A stretch of 64,000 nucleotides of DNA from Paragorgia papillata (GCA_035771165.1 JAWNZC010000314.1:1165501-1229500), one strand, 5' to 3'. Counted from the stretch's first letter, positions 12,301 to 21,925 are shown. Numbers and translations are program-made. Notes: generated by a model not told the origin, from the letters alone.

Positions 12301-15300
12301 TTCCGTGGTCTGAACTGTGTCGTATGGCGGTATGGCGGCTGCTTAAAGCGCCTTTGATATGCCTCGACACGGCCACATTGAAAAATTCTTAGGAGTAGTT
12401 TGATTGTAAAGATACACGTTTGATGTATTCTAATTAAAGATCATTTCATCATTATTATTACCTAAATGTGCTTCGGATGGCACTTTTTAACCCCAGGGTA
12501 CCCCCGAAGAAAAGAAAAAGAATGTCCCACCAACACCATAGCAACGCGCTCCCAGAATCCAGACGATTTTACTCGTCAATGGGAGACGTCTCGTAAAGTC
12601 ATGCATGAAATTAAGGGTTAAAACAAACGCAGTTTAATATGTGTGAAAGGGATTACAGTATATAATAAAACACCATTAAAATTAAAGCCATATTAAATAA
12701 GAATATTTATCTAAGAAAGAAAACTAGCGTTAGTCCTTTTTCTCAATAAATATTACTTTTGTTTGTGGCTTTATTTCGCGTTATAAAATAAAGTGTCATC
12801 TAAACGCACGCCCTGATTGGCCACGCCCCGTGCTGTTATCAGAATATGGAAAAAACAGGAAAAACCAGTCAGCTTCCAAGATTTTTCTTCTTTATTTTAT
12901 ATAACAAATAATAAAAACATATCGTTCCTGTGCATATATGTATATACTCTAAACTAATAAAGGTATACGTTCGACGTCATGTAAACACGAAAGAAGTGTA
13001 AAGGCACCAGGTTATCGCCTCGTGCTTCCACGTTTCCACTCAACTTCTTTCGTGTTCAAATGACGTCAAACGTACCTTTATAAGAGTATACATACGCACG
13101 GCGCATTATGTTTTATTTGTTAATTCTATGCTAGGCATCAATATTCCTACTATGGGCTCTTTCCAATTGACAAGTTTGGCCGGTCAAAATTTGCTTTGAT
13201 TAGGACCAAATTTTCCAGTCAGACCATCCCAGGCCTCAAACGAACCATGTTCCATTTAACCGGACTGACCGGTCAAACGGTGTAAATGGAAAGCCCCCTA
13301 AGATTCAGATTCCGGAATGGCTCCTCACTGATTACGGGATTACAGTAAGCTTACATTAGCATGTAATACGAGTTATCAAGACACACTACCTTATCAATCA
13401 TTGGTAGAAACTGCTGAAATGACTTGTCAATCATCATAAAGTCTTTACTGCCATTAATGATGCAATGAATATTCTCATCGGCATCGTAGTGAATCACTGA
13501 TCTTGTTCCACCAGAACTCATCCAAAAGTTGGTCTCGTGAACAAAATCTCGGAATGTTCCACACAATAAACATGTTGGGACCTAGAGACGTAGTTCACAG
13601 TTACAATGTATATGTCAGAATTAAAACAAGTCTTTATGTAATAGATACAGCTCGGCTGCGAATGCTGTATCTTTCTTAAAATACAAATGCATCTAAGTTA
13701 TCAAGTTCACCAACTATTTTGGGGCTACGGTTTGTTTTAGCCGAGAAAATCGAAGCTAAAGTTTATGTAAATCAGGACGATGCTGTATCCGATTTACAAC
13801 CACTGCTACGGTATTGATTTCTTTTGTGTTTTCGTCATGAATTATTGAGTATTTTAAACAGTTTTAAAATGTGTATATATATGGTCCGCCATTGCAAGCG
13901 CGAAACTCAAAATAGTGTACCGGTCTTGCATTGCCTGTTAACAGACTGTCTCTTGCGAGGTTCGCCAATGCTATCTAAACTCACAGAACGTCTGCCCGCA
14001 GGCTAATTTACCCTGGTTAATTGTAGCTATCATAAGTGGAAAAAAGAAACGAACTTTTCTCGTCTTTCATTGGTTAGAAGACAAATAACAATTCAATCAC
14101 ATTCCATTCCCAGTACACTATCATGAGTTTTGCTGTAACTCTTTCCCTCCTATATAGACCGGCCAAAACCGTCCTCTTTGTTATACTACTCTGTCTAATA
14201 CTACGGCATTGCGAGACAAGTTGCATGAAAAATTGCACCATGTAACAGGGCCTTAATAACACCAGACGAATTTATATCATAGTCAATCGAGATATGGTTT
14301 GGGAACTCAGGTAAAGTCTTTGTTCTAGTATAGTATTTTATTTTGTTCACGTTTATGCAAACTTGCATGCATGGTGGGGACAATGTTTTTTGGGTATAAT
14401 GAAGCAATCGTCCAATAGCAGCAGTTAGATTCAATCACTTTTATTTTTTTTATAAAAACCGCTTAATAATATATAAATATTAATATTAAGCGAAAAACAA
14501 AAGGTTTGTACACGGTGTGGACCGTCTCAACATAAAATCACAGCTCATTATCTATAGGCGCTTTGAAGTTTGCAGAGTTTCCAGGGACGGAGCTGAGCCG
14601 CTCAAAGGCAATGGGTTATCTTGGCCATCCGTCCTTCTTTCTCCCTTAATCTTTTCCATCCTATAGACTGACAAAAACTACCTCTTTTGCTAAGTATTTC
14701 GTTGCTAAAAATATCTGCACTTAATTACCACCTTTTTACTTTGCCCTATCCAAAACACTGTCTATGCAGCACTCCTGAATTTTTTTCATTGGACAGTTAG
14801 TACACTGATCCGTTTTCAAACGAAAACAGAGACCTCGTATCGAAAACGCATCAAAAGTTTTCCGTCCACACTGTCGTTTTTGAATCGTTTTCGCCGCCCA
14901 CATTAAAATGCCGAAACGAGACTGGAACCAAAATCACGTGACCTTACGTCATGACGTCTACGTTTTCGAAACGCTTCGTTAGTGAGCTTAAGCAACAGAC
15001 GTTTTACAGCCACAGACGGCGTTGTAATTCAATAACATTTTTCATTCAAAACAATGATAATGAGCAGTTTAAAATCCCAAGAGCAAAGTGAACGCCGTTG
15101 TCGTTCTACACAAGACGTCATTGAGAGCATTTTCACGTTCTTGAGACGACGGGAACTTCTAGAAAGTTGAGGCCTGTCATCGTTGTTTTACTACAATGAG
15201 ACATACTTTTAAAGTAGGCTGCAACTTGTATTTTAAGGGGGATAATTTCATTACATTACAATATAAAATAAAGGAATAAAGATGAAATTTAAGCTTATAT

Positions 15301-18300
15301 GCTAACAGTTTAGATATGTGATTATTCATAGCCTTTGTTTTGGGTAAAAAATTATTTTCAAAGAATACGCGGAAAAAATAGCACCGGAAAAAATGTTACC
15401 ATAAAGTTGACTAATACGGGAAAAAATGACACCTGAAAAATGCTTTGAAAACCCAAGATACGAAATAGACAAATAAATCGATTATTTGCTGCAAAGTTGC
15501 ATACTTTAATTCACTAATTACCACGTAAAAGATCTTCTAACAACACTAAACTTCTTTAAAATATCCATGTATATGTATTTAGATAGCAACTATAAATCAC
15601 CAAGGCGAATGTTCCTCGCAGCACCTCGTAAAAACTCTTGTAAAGATTTTTGGCCTTCGGCGTAGGCGATGCAGAGATTTTGCAATCTTTCCTGAAGATC
15701 ACGGTAGGCGCGTTTAGTTCTCTTCCTTGGTGGATTTCCTATTTCATCTTGAAGAACCAGAGCCGATACACATGAATGTTCGTCTTTCAGGCAGTTGATC
15801 AACCGCCACACTGATGGATGGTTCTGTCCAACAAGGTGCTGAAACTTGTTGTTCCAGCCTTCGCATTGGTTGTTGGTGCGTGGATTACCATTGACCGTCG
15901 CATCGTGCACATTCCAGAGGGATGGAGGGAATCGTGGAGGAATTCGGCGAAGAATAAGTGGGCGATTTGGCTGTTGAACACGTCTGAAAGATCCTGTTAC
16001 ATATGTAGCGTCAAAGTACTGGACCAGCGGCCAGCGCGTCTCCTTCATCTGGAAAACTATCCCGCACGTAAGCCATCCATTGGCACACATCTTCAGTTGG
16101 AAGAAGTGCAAGCGCATCAAGCATACCGCAATGCACGCGGAACTCTTCGTTCTCACGGTAGAGATTGGAGAGCCCAAGCTCTTGTATCTTTCTCCACGTG
16201 CTCTGAGTGAGGTGATAGAAACAGCATTGGATTCTAACTTGGTTGCCAATGACAGATCGTATAGCTTGAATGACGGCAATTTCAAAGTCAAGAACTGTTG
16301 TTTTGGGATCTGCGTCCCAGTGTCCGTCACGGCAACCATCAACTAGCGCTTGCAGGAGTTCTTCGTACGTTTGCTGCGTCTTGTTGGTCAACAGCGCGTA
16401 GGCAACATAAATTGCCGTCTCACCAAGAGGAACTCGAACCACGTACAACTGCTGGAAGAGAGCTGGTGCCATGGCGAAATTACTATCTATAAACCATGTT
16501 TCGGCCGATGCCAGCTTTTCCAAACACTGGTCAGCTGCGAATACCATGCACGACTCTGCTATCTGACATTGGACCACTGTCATACAAAAGGAAATTCTCA
16601 GGATTTTCTCCTGCAGTTTCTGCCCATGGACCCTCAATTATGAGATCTTCAAGGGACATAGGATCAGTCGGGAAATTAGCACGGCGATGATTTCTTAGAG
16701 TTCGTTTTATGGAATCTGTACGTGGAAGAAAAGCACGGGTGTCGTTGGCTAACCCTGCAACGACTCGTGAGAACACTTGGTTTGGCTTGTCCATTGTCGA
16801 TGTTGCCATCTCCTTCATGCTGTTTCTCGCCTTCGCAACTGAAATGTCAGTGGCGTCGGGCAAGTGGTTATCCTCATTAGCTGGCACCGGATTTGTTACC
16901 TCAAGAGTGGTTGTCAGTGAACCCTTGCAACGCAGAGTTCTCTTAATTAACACACCTCCAACGAAGATGATTTAGCTTGGAAACCTGTTTGGTGTACATG
17001 TAACCACCAAAGCAAAGTTTCATTCCTCCCTTGTTGCTTGCCATTTCGCTTATATAATTCCTGCACGTGTTACGAATACCGCGATGTTTATATACTATTC
17101 TAAAAACAACTCGCATCAGTGTCTATTTTTGAAACGTATACCAAATATGTGGATACAAAGGTCCAAGCAACTCCCAAGGGCTTAATCAACAATTCCGTGC
17201 ATTGAAATGCAAACCATTGTCAAGGCGCTTCCATGAATACTCTTCAACAATAAGCAATGACTCATTCAAATGCCGACCACACTTCCTATGAATACTCTCC
17301 GACAATACCCGTTCCAATGCAAAACGGTAACAAGCGCTTTCGCCGTTTCGGTGAATGCTTTTTAAAAATAGACGCGAATGAGTCAGTAACATGTTAAAAA
17401 GTATCACCGAAACTTGTCAGCGGAACAGAGAAAGTGTCAATGCATGTCATTTTCCAGATAACCTTTGTGGTGCCATTTTTTCCGTATTAGTCAAAGTTGT
17501 GGTGCCATTTTTCCCGTGCCATTTTTTCCGGTGCCATTTCTTCCGGTGCCATTTTTTGCGATTTCCGGACGAAAGGCCTAACCGTATCAAAAAATCTCCG
17601 TTTTCGTTTGAAAACAGTTAGTGTGGGCATGGCCTATGATTATGTTACTGTAGCTAGGCTACACTTATAACTTTAACTTAACGACTACAAAACCTTTCCT
17701 TTTGCTCTTCAACCTCTGAACTGCTCGTAGATGAAAGTGTTTTTTAGCTACGTCTCTCTTTCTTTGTTTTGATTTTTCCTACTTTACTTCCGCCTTTCAG
17801 AACATGTATGTAATATAATACCTCCTTATTTCTAATTTATTCATTGTTTACTGTATTTTTAATTACTCTGATGATATTGCAAGATGCAACGAAATGTCAG
17901 ATTAAGGGGCCGAATACATGGGGAAATTTCAGCCCGGGCTGAGATTTCAGCCCGGCTACTGGGGGATGGAAATGAGGGAGTGAATGTTTTGAATGAGAAA
18001 CACGAAGTGTGGAATACAGAAAGTGCCTTGTGAAAAGCGATAAAGAAGGAATAAATATGGTTTATTTGAAATACACATCTAAATATGTGTGTTTTATGCT
18101 GCATGTTTGTGACAACTTGGCTGATTTCCACACTTCGTGTTTCTTATTCAAATCATTCTCCTCTTTTCCATACCTCAGCAGCCAGGCTGAAATCTCAGCC
18201 CGGGCTGAAATTTCCCCATGTATTCGGCCCCTAAATTATGACCAACTGGTGACAGCACCATAGCTCATAACTAAACTTTCATTGGCTGGATATCAGTCAA

Positions 18301-19602
18301 GTGTAATAAGGGCTTTTTATGAGACATCAGGCCATTAACGTTCTAATTTGTCGTCAAGTCAGTCGTGGAAAAACCTTGTTGAGGCTAATTCACCTAATGT
18401 TTATGCACAAGGTACGATTCCAACAATTTGCAACAGGCAATATCATTGCCCAATGCTTCTCGCCTCGCTTTATTTTTTCTCGCCTCTCGCGCGCGCTCCA
18501 CCGTGCGCGCTCAAGCCTCTTTCCGCTGCTCCTCTCAACCCTTTCCCCCCCAATCGAGAAGTAGAGACAAGTGTTTGCCTATCTCGAAGTAGTTTCGCTG
18601 AACCCGCTTGTAACGGCAGCGCCCTAAACGAAAGGCAAACTTTCATTGTGTTACTGGTTAACATTTGTTATCTCAAGAATTTATTACAGTTTGCCTAGAA
18701 CATAAAATGTGGGTTAATATTAAATCAATGGTTATGCGCATGTATCTAATATTAGTTTATGTGCGTGAATTTGCATTCGGTCAATGGTAACCATTGAACC
18801 GATCATATACATGTATTATTTAAAAGCGCTTGTAATATATTAACAGATATACAGTATAGATATATAAATGGCGATTGCATTTCAAATAAAGATATTTACC
18901 GAGATGGCCACGTTTGGATGTCGGTAACCGTAATATTACAAAGTGATAGCATATTATATAGCTTCGCCCTTGGGACTTTTGCTAAACCTTCCTCGGCTTT
19001 CGGGTAACATTTAATCACTAATCAACCTGTCAGCATTTTGTTATTGTGCCAAACATATTATATGTTATGCTATTACTTATAATAATATATTTTAGAATAA
19101 ATTAAAATTTCTCCAACATGGTCGCTGGGTCGCCATATAATATCAAAAGCAGTACCTGAACTTCCTTTCTCATTGGATCTGGCAAAACAGTCACGGCATA
19201 AACATCCTCCTTCTTATAAAGACCAATAAACGTACTGATGTTAAGCCGCTTGGGTTCGCGGGAGCGATTTTCACGTTTGACTTCGAGAAGAACATCGAGA
19301 TCTCCGTACTCTGCAACGAGATATTCATCCGTCCATTTTTCCAGTGCTGGCGACTCTGCCACTGCTTGTCTGAATACCATAGGTTTGTGGACGCTAACGT
19401 ACTTCTGCCAGAATACTTTGGGCGAGAGAAAGCCTTGTTCTTCAACCATAGGCCCGTCGGTTGGTCGCTGATAGCCAAATGGTTTCAAGTGCCCCGGTGG
19501 AGGCGCCCCTAACGACGGTTCGGCTTCGAACTTCGGTGGAAATTCTCTGGCAACGATTGTTGCAATGGCGCTAATAATTTGACAGGAGAAAAGACCAAGC
19601 AT
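2859..19602 (-). CDS. ER-type JmjC (cupin-8) Fe(II)/2-oxoglutarate hydroxylase, four exons
   Basis: Exons on the minus strand: 19602-19156, 13581-13390, 11266-11134, 3358-2859. All junctions are GT/AG and all phases match (0, 0, 1), giving 423 residues. The N-terminus MLGLFSCQIISAIATIVA looks like a cleavable signal peptide. Residues ~30-145 form the cupin lead-in (VFWQKYVSVHKPMVFR). The JmjC core has HYD (H180, D182) for iron, K195 in GSKDF for 2-oxoglutarate, and the distal histidine H261 in SEYLHQV, whose glutamate codon is split by intron 3. A degenerate EF-hand loop, DVDVHGKVTKEH (~372-383), lies C-terminal. The protein ends HIEL, a known KDEL variant. The family includes JMJD5/JMJD7/TYW5-like enzymes that hydroxylate protein or RNA; the secretory features point to ER-lumen substrates. 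I do not assign a symbol. Confidence 0.88.
3451..3590. repeat. (TTTG)n / (TTTA)n simple repeat
   Basis: About ten tetramers of TTTG pass into TTTA tetramers inside JmjC intron 3. Frames through it give CLFV/LFIY-type peptides of no significance. Confidence 0.9.
3741..5712. mobile_element. MITE interrupted by the 1.77-kb transposon
   Basis: The left end GTACCCTGGCCCAAT (3741) is inverted at the right end as ATTGGGCCAGG, which continues after the insertion as GGCCAGGGTAC (5702-5712). A second internal pair, TGGGCCAGGTAACCACTAA, supports the pairing. Without the insertion and its 7-bp duplication the MITE would be ~195 bp. Confidence 0.75.
3932..5701 (+). mobile_element. 1.77-kb non-autonomous DNA transposon, copy 1
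   Basis: The ends are CATAGCCACTGGAAAGGGAG and its complement (...CCAGTGGCTATG). The flanks GGCCAGG at 3925-3931 and 5702-5708 are a perfect 7-bp target duplication. The target sits within a known MITE end, so the boundary is certain. The interior is AT-rich and has only short frames (e.g. 4270-4485, 5263-5469). These are shared with copy 2 simply because the copies are nearly identical; no transposase motifs are visible. Confidence 0.85.
5713..6577. other. Intronic stretch with a direct repeat
   Basis: No gene is seen. About 6245-6335 and 6466-6545 are direct copies (ACTCAA-TTGACCTC-TCAGTT ... GTTAATTGTTAAATACAGTA). The rest is unassigned sequence of JmjC intron 3. Confidence 0.5.
6578..6666. 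mobile_element. Palindromic MITE
   Basis: GTAATAAAACAAAATGTTTG and its inverse CAAATATTTTGTTTTATTAC flank a short AT-rich loop. The following ACAGTACAAAT repeats the sequence that ends the preceding direct repeat, consistent with insertion into a repeat copy. Confidence 0.6.
6686..7816 (+). pseudogene. PIF1-like helicase fragment (Helitron-type), frameshifted
   Basis: Across three frames the sequence encodes PIF1-family motifs in order. These are Walker B (ILIDEYSMLGQ), the GDPGQLP loop, LTVNQRV, KGARVMLTMNLW, and the C-terminal WALTIHKSQELTLPKAWIDIG with VAISRVKTLSS. The Walker A part is missing at the 5' end and at least three frameshifts separate the pieces. Such helicase domains form the C-terminal half of Helitron Rep/Hel proteins, and the position inside an intron fits a transposon relic. 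No Rep domain or Helitron 3' hairpin was identified. It ends TGA at ~7816. Confidence 0.8.
7817..9200. other. No recognisable gene
   Basis: AT-rich intronic sequence (JmjC intron 3). A 115-codon open frame at 8154-8501 has no motif, no splice context and AT-driven composition, so I do not call it. Confidence 0.5.
9208..9363. repeat. (ATGA)n microsatellite
   Basis: About 38 tetramers of TGAA/ATGA, with GAAC variants toward the right end, are bordered on both sides by TTTA tetramers. Confidence 0.9.
9473..9727. mobile_element. pogo/Tigger-type MITE with 45-bp perfect terminal inverted repeats
   Basis: The ends start CAGTCGTTGGCACCTAAGCG, continuing without mismatch for ~45 bp on both sides, with TA after the right end and TG before the left. 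CAGTCG starts match the 2497-2854 element, suggesting the same superfamily. The arm contains ACACCGCCCGTC (discussed under findings). Confidence 0.8.
9981..10287. repeat. (AT)n, (CAAA)n and (TA)n simple repeats
   Basis: Three tracts: AT dinucleotides at ~9981-10000 and ~10042-10060, about 21 CAAA tetramers at ~10061-10146, and TA dinucleotides at ~10262-10287. Open frames through them (KQTN, CLFV) are repeat translations. Confidence 0.9.
10669..11030. mobile_element. Foldback repeats of the CGAGGTCTGTACGG type
   Basis: CGAGGTCTGTACGGGAAAAT at ~10688 and its inverse at ~10769-10799 form a hairpin with TTATTAACC-GAG at both outer sides. A second small inverted set (ACGGACCG / CGGTCC, 10917-10976) follows. 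Related halves occur near 52046-52195 and 62310-62390. Confidence 0.55.
11134..11266 (-). CDS. JmjC gene exon 3
   Basis: The acceptor is TTTTATAG. The exon encodes GLFSGSSYSSLDPDSVDLLL and ends GDCIYIPS plus one base before GTATAC. This is the stretch that leads to the distal metal histidine in cupin-8 proteins. Confidence 0.87.
11552..11627. mobile_element. Short palindromic element
   Basis: AAAATATGAGCTAAAAACAA and its inverse TTGTTTTTAGCTCATATTTT surround a short loop. Just to its left a 28-codon plus-strand frame (11440-11526) has a hydrophobic core, but no second exon was found and it is not called. Confidence 0.6.
11735..11860 (-). mobile_element. Penelope-type terminal fragment with hammerhead-like core
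   Basis: Read on the minus strand, a CTGACGA - GGGC/GCTC stem - GAAAC core (11784-11760) is followed by GTTAGACTCCTA. The flank TATATCTAACCTTACTATAT matches copies at 43091-43141 and 46409-46459. Penelope-like retroelement ends are known to carry hammerhead ribozyme motifs; the family call is inferred from that motif alone. Confidence 0.5.
12083..12463 (+). mobile_element. 5S-rRNA-derived SINE (SINE3-like)
   Basis: AAGTTAAGC (~12119) and GGTTAGTACTTGGATGGGTG followed by ACCGTCTGGGAA reproduce the A-box/intermediate/C-box region of metazoan 5S rRNA. The 5' third of a real 5S gene is absent and the sequence continues into an unrelated body (GAGGGTTTTTCGCCGGGTTA...) instead of ending in T's. 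The 3' end is ATT-rich (CATCATTATTATTACC). It lies in JmjC intron 2 on the opposite strand. Confidence 0.75.
12930..13105. mobile_element. MITE with long imperfect inverted repeats
   Basis: GTATATACTCT...ACGTTCGACGTCATGT...AACACGAAAGAAGT is inverted as ACTTCTTTCGTGTTC-AAATGACGTCAAACGT...AGAGTATACATAC. Both arms carry GACGTCA words. Confidence 0.7.
13151..13302. mobile_element. MITE, PIF/Harbinger-like ends
   Basis: GGGCTCTTTCCAATTGAC...GGCCGGTCA is matched on the right by TGACCGGTCAAAC...GTAAATGGAAAGCCCC. CTA is found next to both ends and may be the 3-bp target duplication. It ends ~90 bp from JmjC exon 2. Confidence 0.65.
13390..13581 (-). CDS. JmjC gene exon 2 (metal-binding H-x-D)
   Basis: The acceptor is TCTCTAG before GTCCCAACA. 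The exon encodes VPTCLLCGTFRDFVH through HYDADENIHC and GSKDFMMIDKSF to FLPMIDK. The donor AAG|GTAGTG is chosen over a later GTAAGC because it alone joins in phase with exon 3. Confidence 0.88.
13600..14799. other. Intron 1 of JmjC gene, dispersed repeat
   Basis: No gene is seen. About 14280-14590 (CAACATAAAATCACAGCTCA ... GCGCTTTGAAGTTTGC) is an inverted counterpart of 54085-54170, so it belongs to a dispersed repeat family. TATAGAC-GCCAAAAC-type words recur at ~14150 and ~14665. Confidence 0.45.
14800..17640 (-). mobile_element. Mutator-like element (MULE) with compound terminal repeats
   Basis: The outer ends share GTTTTCAAACGAAAACRGAG (left ~14811, right inverted ~17598-17620). The inner pair consists of reiterated GGAAAAAATGGCACC-type units (left ~15369-15450, right inverted ~17450-17561). 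The transposase pseudogene lies between them. The two pairs may be one long inverted repeat or a smaller MULE nested in another MITE; I could not find a clean target duplication. Confidence 0.55.
15590..17044 (-). pseudogene. FLYWCH-MULE transposase, frameshifted
   Basis: ATG at 17044 starts a FLYWCH zinc finger (GGYMYTKQVSKLNHLRWRC), which a frameshift near 16950 separates from CKGSLTT. The MULE catalytic domain follows: WFIDSNF (first Asp), TVLDFEIAVIQAI (second Asp), CFYHLTQSTWRKIQ, and TNNQCEGWNNKFQH (Glu), then FQ..HPSVWRLI. Further frameshifts fall near 16550 and 16030. All three acidic catalytic residues survive, so decay is recent. Mutator transposases cut and paste DNA with 8-11-bp duplications. 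It lies in JmjC intron 1, same strand. Confidence 0.85.
17906..18231. mobile_element. PIF/Harbinger-type MITE with TAA target duplication
   Basis: The ends GGGGCCGAATACATGGGGAA and its inverse are flanked by TAA (17903-17905 and 18232-18234). The arm continues AATTTCAGCCCGGGCTGA. An inner inverted pair ATTTGAATGAGAAACACGAAG-type supports a foldback. GGGCC starts and TWA duplications are the Harbinger signature. Confidence 0.8.
18240..19100. other. No recognisable gene
   Basis: A GC-rich patch with GCGCGCGCTC words at ~18480-18515 stands out from AT-rich surroundings. The rest of JmjC intron 1 here is featureless apart from small palindromes (CAATGGTTAYGCGCATG type at ~18725-18800). Confidence 0.4.
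19156..19602 (-). CDS. JmjC gene exon 1 (signal peptide and N-terminal lead-in)
   Basis: The first ATG in frame is at 19602-19600. Nine bases of open frame upstream lack an ATG and an in-frame stop lies further upstream, so this start is preferred. The exon ends at GAAGTTCAG followed by a GTACTG donor, phase 0. Confidence 0.85.
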
Positions 19603-19784
19603 TGGTGACAATTGGTGACAAGGATTTCTAACAATCTGGTTACCTTTCTACGGTGTTTTAATGGAATATTAAAAGCTATCAGCTGGTTTCCGACAAACGA
19701 ATCTTTGTTTATATCGTCTTCTGCGAATTACCGCTGTCATGAAGAGGCTCACACAACGTTGCCATCATCATTCATGTGTACAAA

Positions 19785-21548
19785 CATAGCCACTGGAAAG
19801 GGAGAGGGCTGTGAAAGTGGGCGTGACTGAGATTTATGTTATTGTTCGCCAAATTCAAGATCACGTGACGTTGAACCTGCATGATTGAGCACTAAAAAGC
19901 AAGATTTTACATTAGAGCAGCGAGGCGCGTATCTACAAGTGCTACAACGAAGTTCTTGCGTGATGGTTTCGATATAAATTCCACTTCATTTGGACATTAT
20001 ATGCATAGATGGTCCCTCATGAAAACTCCCTTTGCAAAGAATATTTAATAAAGTGCAGTAAATTCGAATAAACGATCAATGGTCGGACCGAACACGGTGA
20101 GAGCCGAGGTAAAATAATGATACAATACTGTTTTGCCAACAGTACAACTAAAACTAAAATTCGCTTTTGTCTTAATATGAATGGTTGTGCTAAATTATAT
20201 GTCGTAAGTTGAGTTGCCTTCATTGAATATTAAATGCACTAAATGTCTGGTGTATTGCGTTTCATAAACAACGGTGAGGACTGGCAGTTGTCGTATGCGT
20301 ATCAGTTTATTAGAATAACTAAAGTATTAAGAAACATTGCCATCTGACAACAAAAGTGCAAAACTCCGATTTAATAATGGCACGGAGACGACAAATGCTT
20401 TTCGACTGGCGTTGTTCCTTGGTTTTCTTTTATTAATAATTTGTAGACATGCGGCGATTTATGATAATTTCAATTTATTCACACTATTTTTAATACTTAC
20501 AATGAAAAATACAAAGTTTACATAAATAAATCAGAGTTAAATATAAAACAAAATATTTTATGAAAGAGTATACATATGTGAGAGTGTAATTAAAGTATAA
20601 AGCTTTCGAGTTTAATCACTGCCTTGACATATTAATATTAAAGTTGGGGATCAGCAGAGGATGAAATATTAAGATCGTGTCGAAGTAAGAGAATAATACG
20701 AGAATGAAATTCAGATCAACCTTGGTGACTTAATATTTTTTACATTGAAACAGAAAGGGTTTTTAAATCACTGGGAATATTTTCCCAGATTTTTGTAGCT
20801 GAGAATCTTATCAAATGTTTGTTTACAATAATTAGTCCGGCGGGGAGAAAATATTTCGCGCTACGGCTAATTTGCTCACAATGCCAGACTGTGAATTATT
20901 TGAGTGAGCCATGCATGAGTTAGCGCTTGATACGATTGTGTAATGTTCAAGGGATGATCATTTTAATTTCACGATAAAGTCCATCATGAAACCGAACGCC
21001 GATCATCTACACAACGATGCACCACCATATATATTTGTTTACGTCTTATTTGAGAAATGCGCGACTTAAAAACTCTCACGGTCCTGTTAAAACCAATCCG
21101 ATCTTTTTGAGGTGATTTCTTTGTACACACAATCATATTATTGAATAAACTAATATCTAAAATTAACGCAGAATCAATGTAAAATATAAAATTTGTCATA
21201 AAAATGACGGACTACAGTATACACTATACAGCACTGTCGCTGTCTTAAGTTCGTAGGTCGTCAAAAACCGAATTCCTACCGAATTTTATTAACGAAATAC
21301 AAGGGTACTCCTTTGGACTTGTAAATATCATGTTTCTTGTGGATTTTTAGAAGTCGCCATAACCGACATCGTGCCGTTTAACGAAGAACAAGGTTATAAT
21401 CTAATGTAATAAAGCCATATGAAAGAATACACTGGCCATGCCGGTTCAAGATCACGTGACGCTCAGGCGTGAAATTTTTAACATCAAACCGGAAGTTCTA
21501 TTGTTTCAGAGCGGAGTTTCACAGCCCTCTCCCTTTCCAGTGGCTATG
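19785..21548 (-). mobile_element. 1.77-kb non-autonomous DNA transposon, copy 2 (inverted)
   Basis: The ends are the same as copy 1 (CATAGCCACTGGAAAGGGAG). GTACAAA at 19778-19784 and 21549-21555 is a perfect 7-bp target duplication. The sequence is the near-identical reverse complement of 3932-5701. It inserted about 180 bp upstream of the JmjC start codon, i.e. in its likely promoter or 5' UTR. Confidence 0.85.
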
Positions 21549-21652
21549 GTACAAACGATGTAACTTTTAATCGCTAATTTCCCGAAAAGTCATGTTATTA
21601 GTTTTTATTATATAAAATAGAGTGTTTTATTGATTTTTCCGCCACTAATAAA

Positions 21653-21709
21653 AGTGATAATCTCACATGTGCGATTATTTATGATAATCGCACATGTGAC
21701 GATTATCGC
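21653..21709. repeat. Hairpin GATAATC..CACATGTG
   Basis: CACATGTGCGATTAT and ATAATCGCACATGTG surround a five-base loop and sit within a larger repeat running to ~21925. Confidence 0.65.
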
Positions 21710-21781
21710 TGAATCAGCATTATAGTTTAATGCGATTTTTGCAAGCCAATAGGACAATTTTTTTATATAATAAACAGAACA

Positions 21782-21925
21782 ATACATGGATGCTTGGAAA
21801 TATGAAATTTATTTGTCGTGTTGACCAGGATATGTCACTCGTTCGCTTCACTCACTCGTGAGATATCCTGGTGAACGACACTCGAAATAAATTTCATATT
21901 TCCGCACATCCATGTATTTATTATT
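21782..21925. mobile_element. MITE with inverted ends
   Basis: ATACATGGATG...GAAATATGAAATTTATTT is inverted at the right as AAATAAATTTCATATTTC...CATCCATGTAT. A central pair, CCAGGATATSTCACTCG / CGTGAGATATCCTGG, surrounds the centre. Confidence 0.75.

Noticed and set aside
15818..16690. Several plus-strand frames of 60-130 codons
   Set aside because: They are antisense shadows of the MULE transposase, whose catalytic motifs are clear on the minus strand.
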